Position numbers and translations under genes: made by a program. Source: Tuberibacillus calidus DSM 17572 (lineage in GTDB: Bacteria > Bacillota > Bacilli > Bacillales > Sporolactobacillaceae). From it: a stretch of 61,796 nucleotides of DNA. The stretch is taken from contig NZ_AUMM01000024.1 in NCBI RefSeq assembly GCF_000430685.1, forward strand, positions 1-61,796, read 5' to 3'. The notes beneath the pieces were generated by a model that was not told the DNA's origin, did not search any database, and saw nothing but the letters and a program-made list of their open reading frames with translations. Every line of letters begins with the position of its first letter. Position 1 is the first letter of the stretch. Below are positions 17,395 to 26,435 of the stretch, piece after piece.

Positions 17395-18855
17395 CTATTT
17401 ATCCGGATCTTTTGTCAAAAGAATGGGCGGACGATGACTCTTTAGCGGAATCGGCACGCGGAATAAAATGTCAGCCATTTCTCTAAAGTTGAACGGGATA
17501 AACGGCCAAAGATAAGGGATTTGAAACGACCGCATGCGAGTCATAAAAATAAGCGCTAAGGTCGAGCCAATCGTATAACCCGGCACACCGAAGAAAAACG
17601 AAAATAATATCAGCATGACGCGCATCAGTCGGTTAGCCAAACTCAACTCATATAAAGGTGTCGCAAACGTGCCGATCGCAGCAACTGCCATATACAAGAT
17701 CAATTCTGGCGAGTAAAGGCCCACGCTGACAGCAATTTGTCCGATCATAAGGGTGGCAACAAGCCCCAAAGCTGTTGCCAAGGCTGACGGTGTATGGATG
17801 GTTGCCATCCGCACGGCATCCATGCCGATTTCAATGCTGATGAGTTGGACAACGATCGGCACTTCTGGTGTTTTATTTAAGGTGATAAAATTATACGGTG
17901 TCGGCAGCATGTCAGGATGGGTGGTAAAAATATACCAGAGTGGCAACAGGAAGATGGATGCCCAGACGGCAAAATAACGGACGAGCCGCAAATAACTGCC
18001 GACGATCGGCTTTTGCCGGTATTCCTCAACATGCTGCAGCTGGTTCCAGAAGGTTGACGGCATGATCAACACAACCGGTGACCCATCGACAAACACGAGG
18101 ACATGCCCTTCTAAAAGATGGACGGCCGCGGTGTCCGGCCGCTCGGTATACCTTACAAAAGGAAACGGGTTAAAATGGCGGCCGCCGATAAATTCTTCGA
18201 GTGTTTTTTCCGCCATCGGCAAGCCATCAACATCGATTTTGGATATGGAATCTTTTATTCTTTTGACAACATCAGGGTTGGCAATGTCTTCAATATAGGC
18301 AACGCAGACATCCGTTTTTGATCGCCTGCCAACGGACATATAAACCATGCGTAATGATGGATCGCGAACGCGCCTTCTCGTTAAGGCGGTATTAAAGACC
18401 ATGGTTTCGACAAAACCGTCCCGGGCGCCCCGAATCACTCGCTCCACATCAGGCTCGGCGGGGCTGCGCGTCGGGTATTGCCGTGCATCGATGATAATGG
18501 CTTGGCTGATGCCATCAACGATTAAGACAACCGCCCCACAAGTCACCCAAAAGACGGCTTTATCCAAATTATCATCCGTACTGATATCGGCATATGTCAA
18601 ATCGGTTTTCATCAATTTCGTGAGCGGATCAACATCCAAGTCTCCTGGTTTTAATTTCGCCAAAAATTTCATCAATAAATGGACTTGACGGTCATCAATC
18701 AAACCGTCAATCATAAACAGCGTCATATCCCGGCCTGCATACCTCAATTCGGTCGCCAAAACATCAAAACTTTTGCCAACGCCAAGCTCATCCTTTAGGT
18801 ATTGAATGTTTTGTTTGTAATTCCGCGTGACCTTATGCCCGTTTTGGTCGACCAA
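17395..18855 (-). CDS. spoVAF: GerA-family spore germination protein, SpoVAF-like
   Basis: Membrane protein of the GerA A-subunit family. The long N-terminal cytosolic region contains GVGKSFDV, ARDGFVETMVFNTALTRRRVRD and GLPMAEKTLEEFIGGRHFNPFP, then five to six membrane segments from about residue 285 on, with FFGVPGYTIGS and LWPFIPFN near the end. This matches SpoVAF, which works with the SpoVA channel in ion and dipicolinate release during germination. TTG 18855 has an AGGAAGG site 8 bases upstream. The frame is open to TTG 18957 without one, so 486 residues is the better length. It stands alone, without spoVA genes on either side. Confidence 0.82.
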   Translation of the reverse strand: MVDQNGHKVTRNYKQNIQYLKDELGVGKSFDVLATELRYAGRDMTLFMIDGLIDDRQVHLLMKFLAKLKPGDLDVDPLTKLMKTDLTYADISTDDNLDKAVFWVTCGAVVLIVDGISQAIIIDARQYPTRSPAEPDVERVIRGARDGFVETMVFNTALTRRRVRDPSLRMVYMSVGRRSKTDVCVAYIEDIANPDVVKRIKDSISKIDVDGLPMAEKTLEEFIGGRHFNPFPFVRYTERPDTAAVHLLEGHVLVFVDGSPVVLIMPSTFWNQLQHVEEYRQKPIVGSYLRLVRYFAVWASIFLLPLWYIFTTHPDMLPTPYNFITLNKTPEVPIVVQLISIEIGMDAVRMATIHTPSALATALGLVATLMIGQIAVSVGLYSPELILYMAVAAIGTFATPLYELSLANRLMRVMLILFSFFFGVPGYTIGSTLALIFMTRMRSFQIPYLWPFIPFNFREMADILFRVPIPLKSHRPPILLTKDPDK

Positions 18856-18949
18856 AACAAACACATCCTTCCTATTGTTAAACCTCGCATAAAACGTCGA
18901 TCCCCTGGCATATGTATGAAATGAAAGGCTTGTCTTGGGGGGTGGGAGA

Positions 18950-19846
18950 GTGATCAAAGCGAATAAATCATCACATCAGAAAAACCGTTGGCAGTTTTTT
19001 CTTTTCATCCTGACCGTTTCATTTTTAACCGCTTTGTTAATGTTTTTATACCACCGTGATGACCAAACGGAACAAAGCTTAACGTATTTTCCCGATGACC
19101 CGTTGTTGGCATTTAAAAGCCACGAAACGCATTTAACGTTTTTACCGGATTCCCCTTATACCCTTCAATGGCAAGTCCGTTCAGTACTTAATACCAAGAG
19201 TTATCTGCGGCAGGACGTGTCGTTCTTATTTAAAGATCAACAATTAATCGGCATTTTATCTAATTGGAGAGAAAATACAGATGTATTAGAACAGCAAAAA
19301 ACGATGGCACAACACACATCAGGATATTATGAGGCGATCAGCGTCCATCACGCCGAAAGCCACTACCCGAACGGTGAGATCAGAGGAAAGGAAACGATGT
19401 CTTTCGATCGCTTAGCCGTGATGAAGACCTCGAGCGGCTGGGAGGATTTCAAAATACCAGAGACCGATCAACAAGAACGGTGGATAAAAGAAAAATTTCA
19501 TACATTTTCACTCAAACAGCAAGCGCTCTTATCGCAAGCAGCGCACAAATATCACATTGACCTAAATCAATATATCGCTTTTCCGCTTTCGCACATACAC
19601 ATTTATGATCACGAACCACTTCCCGGACTCAGTCAAGAAGCAACCCATAAGACGATCAGTCGTCTTTGGGAAGGCCTTTATAAAGACTATGCGCTGGGGG
19701 TTCACATCACGAGTGATGACATTCGAACACCGATTGGTAGCACCGTTCCCATTCTGCTATTTGATAAAAACGAAAGCCATTTGCTTGTCATCATTCAGCT
19801 ATCATCCGGGGAGATCGTTCTGTTAAAACAAAAGATCGAGCCGTGA
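18950..19846 (+). CDS. Hypothetical single-pass membrane protein, 298 residues
   Basis: I do not recognise this family. A basic N-terminus (KANKSSHQKNR) and one hydrophobic helix (about 14-33) are followed by an extracytoplasmic domain rich in His, Gln and Thr. There is no lipobox cysteine, so it is not a GerC-type lipoprotein. GTG 18950 follows a G-rich GGTGGG site. It is divergent from the spoVAF-like gene and shares its 95-base upstream region, so a role in sporulation or germination is possible but inferred only from position. Confidence 0.7.
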   Translation: MIKANKSSHQKNRWQFFLFILTVSFLTALLMFLYHRDDQTEQSLTYFPDDPLLAFKSHETHLTFLPDSPYTLQWQVRSVLNTKSYLRQDVSFLFKDQQLIGILSNWRENTDVLEQQKTMAQHTSGYYEAISVHHAESHYPNGEIRGKETMSFDRLAVMKTSSGWEDFKIPETDQQERWIKEKFHTFSLKQQALLSQAAHKYHIDLNQYIAFPLSHIHIYDHEPLPGLSQEATHKTISRLWEGLYKDYALGVHITSDDIRTPIGSTVPILLFDKNESHLLVIIQLSSGEIVLLKQKIEP

Positions 19847-19890
19847 TGGACTTTTTCTGCGCACGATTAAACCTTCTTCCCCATGTCTCA

Positions 19891-20079
19891 TCAGGCGGGG
19901 TCGGTTTCAACTTCCCGCTTTCGATTTGTAAAGACTTCGTGAAAATCAAAGCGAACGGACTCACACAGGCGGTTTAATACAAAGACGGCCATGATGAGTT
20001 TTATGAAATAATGGCGGTTGCGGTATAAAAAGAGTCCTAAAAGCACGCATACCGCAAGCTTCCCAAGGCTCCATTTCAT
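19891..20079 (-). CDS. Small membrane protein, 62 residues
   Basis: Short protein with one or two hydrophobic helices (about 5-20 and 28-42) and a basic, then acidic tail. ATG 20079 lies 8 bases behind GGAGG. B. subtilis has the small membrane gene yqgO near yqgN, and this may be its counterpart, but similarity is too weak to assert. Its ribosome site touches the hairpin at 20092-20128. Confidence 0.6.
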   Translation of the reverse strand: MKWSLGKLAVCVLLGLFLYRNRHYFIKLIMAVFVLNRLCESVRFDFHEVFTNRKREVETDPA

Positions 20080-20091
20080 AAAAAAAGCCTC

Positions 20092-20128
20092 CTTCACATA
20101 TAGTAACGCTTTTTTCTAATATGTGAAG
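20092..20128 (-). terminator. Hairpin between mobA and the small membrane gene
   Basis: CTTCACATA and TATGTGAAG form a perfect nine-base stem. On the minus strand it is followed by GAGGCTTTTTTTATG, so it can act as mobA terminator, while its last bases are part of the AAGGAGG ribosome site of the next gene. Confidence 0.6.
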
Positions 20129-20140
20129 ATAGGCATGAAA

Positions 20141-20728
20141 TTATCCGTTGGCGTTTAGATCATTCGGTGTATTGATATTGGCAAAGGTTTTCTCCGAAAA
20201 AAGGCCATCGACTTGAGCAATTTCGATCTCCGCTTTTTCCAATATATTCGACACTTTCAGCGCGCCATCCGATAAAAGTGTTTCAAGGAGTGGCATAAGA
20301 CGCCGGGAGTATATAGCAAGCAACATTTCAGGCTTGCCCGATCGGACGGGGACGACGCCGTCTTTCTCAGACGAATAACATTTCTCCCATAAAAATGAAT
20401 ACAATGCGCTCGTTGAAAACGGCGTGTCACAAGGTGTGATCAAATACCATGCGCCTTCAGCCTTTTTCATGGCTGTATAGATGCCTGCAAGCGGCCCAAG
20501 CCCTTGGAAAGGCTCAACGTCTTCATAAATGGGTAAATCCGTCTCCGCTTTAAACCGTTCCGTTAATGTTGGATGGCTGATGATGACCACTTCATCCGCG
20601 TGCGGCCGAACAGCTTCCAAAGCCCATTGATACATCGGTTTTCCTTGATAGTGGAAAAAGGCTTTTGGATGCCCGAAGCGGCGCGATAACCCTCCGGATA
20701 AAATCACTCCGATGCGTTTTTCTTTCAC
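20141..20728 (-). CDS. mobA: Molybdenum cofactor guanylyltransferase
   Basis: Transfers GMP from GTP to molybdopterin to give the bis-MGD-type cofactor. The protein has 195 residues. The nucleotidyltransferase signature LSGGLSRRFGHPKA lies near residues 8-21, the metal-binding TPCDTPF near 95, and LGPLAGIY before it. GTG 20728 follows GGGAGGAAA. The longer frame runs back over yqgN without a better start. It lies behind yqgN where B. subtilis has no mobA. Confidence 0.88.
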   Translation of the reverse strand: MKEKRIGVILSGGLSRRFGHPKAFFHYQGKPMYQWALEAVRPHADEVVIISHPTLTERFKAETDLPIYEDVEPFQGLGPLAGIYTAMKKAEGAWYLITPCDTPFSTSALYSFLWEKCYSSEKDGVVPVRSGKPEMLLAIYSRRLMPLLETLLSDGALKVSNILEKAEIEIAQVDGLFSEKTFANINTPNDLNANG

Positions 20729-20759
20729 GGCATTTCCTCCCGCATCCGCATTAAGCAGT

Positions 20760-21332
20760 TTATCGACCGCGGCAATAGTGAACAGCTTCCGGCGTAATGA
20801 TGATATCGACCGGAATGTCGTGTACCTCGTGAGGTATATCGGAAGCAATTTGAACATCCAATGCTTGAGAAAGTTTGACCGCACTGACATCCACTAAGAA
20901 GCGGTCATAATACCCACCGCCAAAGCCAATCCGATACCCCTTCCTGTCAAATAAAAGGCCGGGAACGATGATCAGATCCATGTCTTTTTTTTCGACAGGC
21001 CGGGTCTCCTCAAGTTTCGGTTCGAGCAGCCCATAATATACCGATTCTAATTGGGAAAAATCATCGATCGCCCGAAAAATCAACGTTTTTGTTTCTGGTA
21101 AACATTTTGGCACAGCAATGGTTTTCTTCTCCAGCCATCCCTGTCGGATGATTTCGTGGGTGTCGATTTCTGTACCTTGTGAAACCGTCACGGCAACGGT
21201 GCGCGCTTTGCGCCAAACATCTGTGGCAAATAATCGCTCATGGATTTTCTGCACTTTCCGTTCTTTTTCGGCTTGATCCATTTTTTTCAACGATGTTAGC
21301 ACCATTTTTCTCAGAGCTTTTTTATCTTCCAT
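20760..21332 (-). CDS. yqgN: 5-formyltetrahydrofolate cyclo-ligase
   Basis: Converts 5-formyl-THF to 5,10-methenyl-THF with ATP, a folate salvage step. The protein has 190 residues. The C-terminal signature DLIIVPGLLFDRKGYRIGFGGGYYDRFL (split by conserved glycines) near 120-147 is diagnostic. GGGGGAG precedes the ATG. It lies next to rpmG as in B. subtilis. Confidence 0.93.
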   Translation of the reverse strand: MEDKKALRKMVLTSLKKMDQAEKERKVQKIHERLFATDVWRKARTVAVTVSQGTEIDTHEIIRQGWLEKKTIAVPKCLPETKTLIFRAIDDFSQLESVYYGLLEPKLEETRPVEKKDMDLIIVPGLLFDRKGYRIGFGGGYYDRFLVDVSAVKLSQALDVQIASDIPHEVHDIPVDIIITPEAVHYCRGR

Positions 21333-21354
21333 GGTCTCCCCCTGTTAAAGAAAA

Positions 21355-21380
21355 AACAGCAGGCACCTATACCCGCTGTT
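21355..21380 (-). terminator. Terminator of rpmG
   Basis: AACAGC and GCTGTT arms followed by six T on the minus strand. The hairpin begins within the rpmG stop codon. Confidence 0.75.
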
Positions 21381-21528
21381 ATTTCGTTTCGCGATAGATT
21401 GTATGTCTCCGTAAACGCGGATTATATTTTCTTAATTCCAAGCGTTCCGGATTATTTCGCTTATTTTTCATGGTCAAATAAGTGCGATCTTTCGTTTCCG
21501 TGCATTCCAAAATAACGATTTGGCGCAT
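21379..21528 (-). CDS. rpmG: 50S ribosomal protein L33, cysteine-poor form
   Basis: Ribosomal protein L33, 49 residues, with the usual [15 protein letters not shown] and RETK end. It keeps only one cysteine, so the two zinc CxxC pairs of the C+ form are lost. Such C- forms do not need zinc and in other bacteria are often favoured in zinc limitation. The ATG follows a GGAGG site. The frame extends 23 codons upstream, without support. Confidence 0.95.
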   Translation of the reverse strand: MRQIVILECTETKDRTYLTMKNKRNNPERLELRKYNPRLRRHTIYRETK

Positions 21529-21819
21529 GACTTTCCCTCCAATCTGTCGTGCATTAACATACTTAAACATCATATCAAAAAAACCGCCGATATTCAAGAT
21601 GTCCGGAATGGCCTGCGGACATCGGTTTCCTAAAACCGTTTTCTTATCCCCCTTGTATTAATTTTTTTTCGATGAAACATTACAATTTCCTTTCTTTTTC
21701 ACCAAATCTCTTTTTCACACAAAGCATCTATGTTATAAGTAAATAGTAGCCTTCTTTATGGCGCAAACCTACATAACTCAAGGATCGCATGAAGGCTGGA
21801 CCAAATTAGGAGGATGGTT

Positions 21820-22017
21820 ATGGGATATTTATTGCTCGTTTTGATTGTGATCGGTCTGGTTCTTCTCGCCGTCTCCTTCTTTAAGGAAGACAGCATTAAA
21901 CAATTGGAAGACCAAATCGAAGGTACATCCGTGACCGTTATGCAAGAACTATATAAAGTGAAAAAGAAAATTCGCGTTCTCGAGGAAGAATTAATGATCA
22001 ATGAACGCGATCGATGA
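21820..22017 (+). CDS. Small membrane-anchored coiled protein, 65 residues
   Basis: One N-terminal helix (about 3-21) followed by a charged, probably coiled-coil tail (SIKQLEDQIEG...VKKKIRVLEEEL). ATG 21820 lies 6 bases behind AGGAGG. The ATG at 21814 is too close. It is 13 bases before yqzC and probably co-transcribed. Function unknown; it sits where B. subtilis has yqzD. Confidence 0.75.
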   Translation: MGYLLLVLIVIGLVLLAVSFFKEDSIKQLEDQIEGTSVTVMQELYKVKKKIRVLEEELMINERDR

Positions 22018-22030
22018 AGGTGATTAACCC

Positions 22031-22549
22031 ATGACGAAACACGGCATGCGCGGTTTTGCCTCGGGAATCATCGCGGCAAGTGCTGTGATCAGCCTGTTTT
22101 ATTTTCAATTATCACCAAAAACCGAGGCTGAACCCGTGTCCAAATCGCAGATTACCGAAGAAGATGTTCAAAGTTATCTCAATCGTCACGGCGAAATCGC
22201 CGTCGACAAAAAGACGTTTGACGAATGGCAAAAATCAGAGCAAAGCACTTCTGCGGAAAATAACAACCCATCGAAGAGTGCCTCTAATGATTCTGGTAAA
22301 AAAGAGGTTACCGATAACAAAGCTGAAAATGCCCCGAAAGTGTATAAAGTGACGGTCACCGTCAAAGAGGGCATGACAACCTCTGACATCGCGAAGACTC
22401 TCGCTGAGAAGCATGTCATTAAAAATAAATATGACTTGATTAACTATGTCATCGACCACAAGCTTGAACCTTATCTCCAACTCGGTACCTTTACGCTTTC
22501 AAGCGATATGTCCGTCGCACAAATAGCTGATAAGCTTACGAAACATTAA
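22031..22549 (+). CDS. yqzC: YqzC-like protein with MltG/LysM-type domain
   Basis: 172 residues, with an N-terminal membrane helix (about 8-28), a low-complexity Ser/Asn/Lys linker (about 75-100) and a C-terminal domain (about 105-172) like the LysM-like N-terminal part of MltG/YceG (VKEGMTTSDIAKTLAEKHVI). The catalytic transglycosylase part of MltG is absent. This matches B. subtilis YqzC in length and place. It is probably exported and wall-associated. AAGGTGATT lies before the ATG. Confidence 0.8.
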   Translation: MTKHGMRGFASGIIAASAVISLFYFQLSPKTEAEPVSKSQITEEDVQSYLNRHGEIAVDKKTFDEWQKSEQSTSAENNNPSKSASNDSGKKEVTDNKAENAPKVYKVTVTVKEGMTTSDIAKTLAEKHVIKNKYDLINYVIDHKLEPYLQLGTFTLSSDMSVAQIADKLTKH

Positions 22550-22558
22550 AGAAAACGT

Positions 22559-22593
22559 GGCTCCCCTTAAGTCTTTTCGGCGAAGGCGGAGCC
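22559..22593. repeat. Hairpin repeat, copy B
   Basis: GGCTCC and GGAGCC outer arms enclosing AAGTCTTTTCGGCGAAGG. It lies 10 bases behind yqzC and is followed by TTCGTTGTAG, like other copies of the family. Confidence 0.7.
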
Positions 22594-22650
22594 TTCGTTG
22601 TAGTTATCCTAGACGGAAAATTTATATACGAGCTTACCCGTTTAAACGAA

Positions 22651-22681
22651 ACCCCCTAGGCCAAAGCCTTGGGGGTTTTTT
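22651..22681. terminator. Strong bidirectional terminator between yqzC and pbpA
   Basis: ACCCCCTAGGC and GCCTTGGGGGT pair around CAAA. T-runs follow on the plus strand and A-rich sequence precedes it, so it probably serves both convergent genes. Confidence 0.88.
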
Positions 22682-22690
22682 CTGTACCAA

Positions 22691-24736
22691 TCATTTTAAT
22701 TGTCCAGGATATAATTTGTTGTAGACATCAAAAATATCTTGCGCGATATATAAGTTCGCATGGTTATCGTGAGTTTCCGGCACAATTAAGGCGACCGCCA
22801 CTTTCGGATTGTCATATGGCGCATAACCAATAAAGGCCAAGTTATCTAGCCCTCTGTCCGTATTCACCTGAGCCGTACCGGTCTTCCCGGCAATTTTATA
22901 GGAACGGTTATGGGCATTGAGCGCTCCAAGCATGCGCGCCGTCCCATGTGGCCCCTGTGTGACGAGGTAAAAACCTTTATGCACCATATCGATTTGTTCC
23001 TTGGTATTGGCAATCGTATTTAAGATTTTCGGTTCATAGCGGTATTTGACCGGGCCGACTTGGGTCGGATCACCACTCGGTTCATTCACGGTTTTTAACA
23101 GATGTGGGGCGAGGCGTTTCCCGCCATTGGCGATTGTTGAAACGTATTGCGCCATTTGCAGCGGCGTATACGTATCATATTGCCCGATCGCAAATTGCAT
23201 GATTATACCAGGTGAATCCAAAGGAAGTGGTCCCTCATAACCAATGGATTCAAACGGTAGATCAATACCTGTTGAAACGCCTAAACCGAATTGGCTATAT
23301 CCTTCACGCAGGGCATTGAAAGCGTGGACAAACCGTGGACCATTAAAAACCTGAACACTATAATAACTCCCGTGGTCATAAAATCGAAAACCAGCCATGT
23401 TGCCAACAACACGACCCATATAGACGTTTGAAGAATATTCCAGCGCTTCAGCCGGTCCGACAGTCGGTATGGCTTCCAAGGATTTAAAAGGCTTGCCGTC
23501 TTTTGAAAATTTGATAGGTTTATCGTCAAAAAGCCCAGGTATGGCATGATTTTGGTAACCCGTCAAAATGGTTGCCCCTTTAATCGATGAACCAATCTGA
23601 AAAGCTTTTAACACCGTGCCGGAAGAGTCGTCAACAATTTTTCCTGTGCTCGGGTCGAATGCCCGGCCAACCATCGCCAAAATTTCTCCAGTATTTGGAT
23701 CAATGATTACCGCATAAGCACTGTTGGCGTGTGTACTATGAAACTTCCTCAAGTTTTTCTCGATGACAGTCCCAACCGCTTTTTGAAGTCGGCTGTCAAT
23801 CGTCAAAACGAGATCATCACCCCGGCGGCCTTCTTCTTTTATCGGATTGCCAACAGGTTTACCATTTTTTGTCATAAAAGTATAGGTCGTCGGCACACCG
23901 CGTAGAATGTTTTCATATTGTTGCTCGAGATTGCTCGTTCCAACAATATCATTCCGATTATAGCCTTCTGCCAAATAGTTATTAACTTCATGCCTTGGAA
24001 TTTCTTTAACATTACCTAAAAAGAACATTTCCCCTTCAGGATAACTTCTTGTTGCGGCAACGGCCGTATCGATGGACCCATCAAATTCTTTTAAATGCTC
24101 ACCAACTGTCGCTAATTCTTTATCCGTTAGTCCGATTTTCACATAAGTCGGTGTCAGATTGGATGCGGTCACCAATTTTCGCCAAATGGCGGCGACTTTT
24201 AGATCTGCCGTCGTCAAAGTCGCTAAATCCCGATCTGTGATGCGATCGAGCATGAGGTTGTAAGCTTTTTTGCTGTTTTGTTCCTTTGCTGACAACATCG
24301 CTTTCGCCTTATCGGGATGAAGTGCCAACCAGAAATCTTTTTTGTCGCGCTCCGTCACCTGCTCGGTGGACAGCGCTCCGTCCGGCACCTTCTTATTCGT
24401 CGAAACCGTGATATACTGGCTCAGTTTTTTGGCAATATCCAGCAAGTCTTGCGTATCCTGGTCCGGTTTTCGCGTAAATACAATGGCTTGCTCCGCCTTG
24501 TTGCCAACAAGAAGGGTACCATTTCGGTCACGAATCAGGCCTCTTACGGATTCCACCTTGGTGACCACTTTATTCGTCGCTTCAAGCTTCCTTTCATAAT
24601 CTTCCCCGTGAACAATTTGGACAACACCTAAGCGTAGTATTAAAGCCGAAAATGCCAGGAAAATGATCAAAAAAAGGATATTTAACCGAAACGGAATATG
24701 GTTTTTCTTCTTTTTACGCTTTTTCTTTTCTTCCAT
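22691..24736 (-). CDS. pbpA: Penicillin-binding protein 2A-like transpeptidase
   Basis: Class B PBP of 681 residues that cross-links peptidoglycan of the lateral wall during elongation. A cytosolic Lys-rich tail and one membrane helix (about 17-37) precede the dimerization domain with RGLIRDRNG. Active-site motifs: SSIK (about residue 386), SSN (about 430), KTGT (about 617). Order sodA-yqgE-pbpA is that of B. subtilis pbpA. PBPH is the alternative. Confidence 0.92.
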   Translation of the reverse strand: MEEKKKRKKKKNHIPFRLNILFLIIFLAFSALILRLGVVQIVHGEDYERKLEATNKVVTKVESVRGLIRDRNGTLLVGNKAEQAIVFTRKPDQDTQDLLDIAKKLSQYITVSTNKKVPDGALSTEQVTERDKKDFWLALHPDKAKAMLSAKEQNSKKAYNLMLDRITDRDLATLTTADLKVAAIWRKLVTASNLTPTYVKIGLTDKELATVGEHLKEFDGSIDTAVAATRSYPEGEMFFLGNVKEIPRHEVNNYLAEGYNRNDIVGTSNLEQQYENILRGVPTTYTFMTKNGKPVGNPIKEEGRRGDDLVLTIDSRLQKAVGTVIEKNLRKFHSTHANSAYAVIIDPNTGEILAMVGRAFDPSTGKIVDDSSGTVLKAFQIGSSIKGATILTGYQNHAIPGLFDDKPIKFSKDGKPFKSLEAIPTVGPAEALEYSSNVYMGRVVGNMAGFRFYDHGSYYSVQVFNGPRFVHAFNALREGYSQFGLGVSTGIDLPFESIGYEGPLPLDSPGIIMQFAIGQYDTYTPLQMAQYVSTIANGGKRLAPHLLKTVNEPSGDPTQVGPVKYRYEPKILNTIANTKEQIDMVHKGFYLVTQGPHGTARMLGALNAHNRSYKIAGKTGTAQVNTDRGLDNLAFIGYAPYDNPKVAVALIVPETHDNHANLYIAQDIFDVYNKLYPGQLK

Positions 24737-24765
24737 CTCCCGTTCACTCCTTTAAACACACACTA

Positions 24766-24812
24766 AAAAGAGGCTGCCCATCAGGGATCGCCAAACGATT
24801 GGGTCAACCTCC
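24766..24812 (-). terminator. Terminator of yqgE
   Basis: GAGGCTG-CCCA and TGGG-TCAACCTC arms, followed by AAAAAG reversed to CTTTTT on the minus strand. One of four GGTTGAC/GTCAACC terminators in the window. Confidence 0.8.
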
Positions 24813-24872
24813 TCTATTTTACTATAAAATCCCCCTCTGTGCCCGCTCGTTTTCGTTTTTTTTTTACTCATT

Positions 24873-26156
24873 TTAAACCGGAGAGCCGCTTTCCCCGTCT
24901 CGCAAAGGGTGACGAGCGTCATTCTTCATACTCCGCTTTTCCCTCTTCAACGGCAAACCGCTCAGACAGAAGTATATCGCCAGGTGCCCAGCGCCGATGA
25001 CCAGCATTAAGTAGCGGATCCCCGTTTCATCGTTTTTAAAGAGCATGACGACGGCTAGAAATAAGAGAATAGAGACAATGCGCCCAAGATTATAATATAA
25101 TTCTCTGACGACGATATATTCGATGCGCATTTCTTTAGCTTTCCATCCTTTACCAATCGTGTCAAAAGTTAAAGATGTAAAAGGGACCGTCAGCAGAGGA
25201 TAAGCGATGGATGTCACAACGGCGTAGATCAAAAGGAGCGGATAATTTAATTTAAAAGTAATGAGAAAAACGGACCCATAAAGCAGAAGACCACCGATTA
25301 AAATCGCTTTTTTGCGCATATCTGTTTTGACCCATTTCGAAACGGCATAGTAGGATAAAAACATTATGGCGGATTCGATCAGGGTAAACTTCCCTAATGC
25401 CCATTCGCTTTTAGTCGTTAAAAATACCCAAATACCGATGATGAAAAAAAAGGTCCCTTCCCGTATGCCTTGTACGAAATGAGCATCTAAAATATCGTCC
25501 CAATTGGGGTTGTTTTTTTTCTCCATTAAAATTCGGCGCAAATAAAAGCGACCCTCTGCGAGGCGACTATTAATAAAAAAACTGATGAAAATGGCTAGGG
25601 CAAACAGCGCGAGTGAAAGCGCAAAAATCCATTTATATCCGAGATCATTCGGAAGCTCGGAAATCAGCCAGCCGGCAAATGCTGGACCAATCATCCCCCC
25701 GACGGAAGAAAGAATGCCTTCAAAGCCATTGAAAAAATCACGCGTGTCGGGCTCAGTAATCTCAAACGTCAAAATGTTAAAAGCGCACCAGAAAAATCCG
25801 TAACCGATTCCTAATAAAATCCCGAATAGCAGTAAAAAATCACGCGCCAAATTTCCTAAAAACAACACGCTGATGAAAAACAGGGCCAAAAAAGAAATGC
25901 CAAAACGAAGGACGATCACCCGGTCAATTTTTTTGGCCAGTCGGCCGCTTACGAGAAACGTCAGTGGTTGAAAAATGACAATCATTAAATTATATAATCC
26001 GATATCGATAAAGCTCTTCGTATGTTTCCATAGAAAGACGTTGACAAAGGTGTTGGAAAGAGCGACGCCTAAAAAGTATAAACCGCTGATCACAAGTAAC
26101 AATAGCAAATCCTTCGGGATCTTTTTCTCATCCAAGACGTTTTGCAGAAACTTCAT
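24873..26156 (-). CDS. yqgE: MFS transporter YqgE
   Basis: Major facilitator of 427 residues with about 12 hydrophobic segments. The conserved loop between helices 2 and 3 appears as SGRLAKKIDRVIVLR near residues 80-95. Substrate unknown. ATG 26156 lies behind GGGGAG. The frame runs 44 codons further upstream but without a ribosome site. It lies between sodA and pbpA, as in B. subtilis. Confidence 0.88.
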   Translation of the reverse strand: MKFLQNVLDEKKIPKDLLLLLVISGLYFLGVALSNTFVNVFLWKHTKSFIDIGLYNLMIVIFQPLTFLVSGRLAKKIDRVIVLRFGISFLALFFISVLFLGNLARDFLLLFGILLGIGYGFFWCAFNILTFEITEPDTRDFFNGFEGILSSVGGMIGPAFAGWLISELPNDLGYKWIFALSLALFALAIFISFFINSRLAEGRFYLRRILMEKKNNPNWDDILDAHFVQGIREGTFFFIIGIWVFLTTKSEWALGKFTLIESAIMFLSYYAVSKWVKTDMRKKAILIGGLLLYGSVFLITFKLNYPLLLIYAVVTSIAYPLLTVPFTSLTFDTIGKGWKAKEMRIEYIVVRELYYNLGRIVSILLFLAVVMLFKNDETGIRYLMLVIGAGHLAIYFCLSGLPLKREKRSMKNDARHPLRDGESGSPV

Positions 26157-26380
26157 CCGTCTCGACTCCCCTGTTCGAATTCCTTCTTTATTGTGCATCA
26201 AACAGAGGGAGATATACTGGAAAATCGGTAATGGCACGACCTTTTTCGGGGCGAAATTCCTTTTTAAGAAAAATAACGAAACCATCACTCTTTAAAATAT
26301 ATTTGACGCTACGAAACGGTTTGTAAAGCCTTATTGGTCCTTATGCTGACCCGAAAAACGATATCCTTTTTTACGAATAT

Positions 26381-26425
26381 AAAAAAGGTTGACACATTTT
26401 GGAGAATCCATTGTGTCAACCTTTT
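26381..26425 (-). terminator. Terminator of sodA
   Basis: AAAAGGTTGACACA and TGTGTCAACCTTTT form a 14-base stem with a T-run on the minus strand. Confidence 0.9.
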
Positions 26426-26435
26426 GAGTGTCTGA

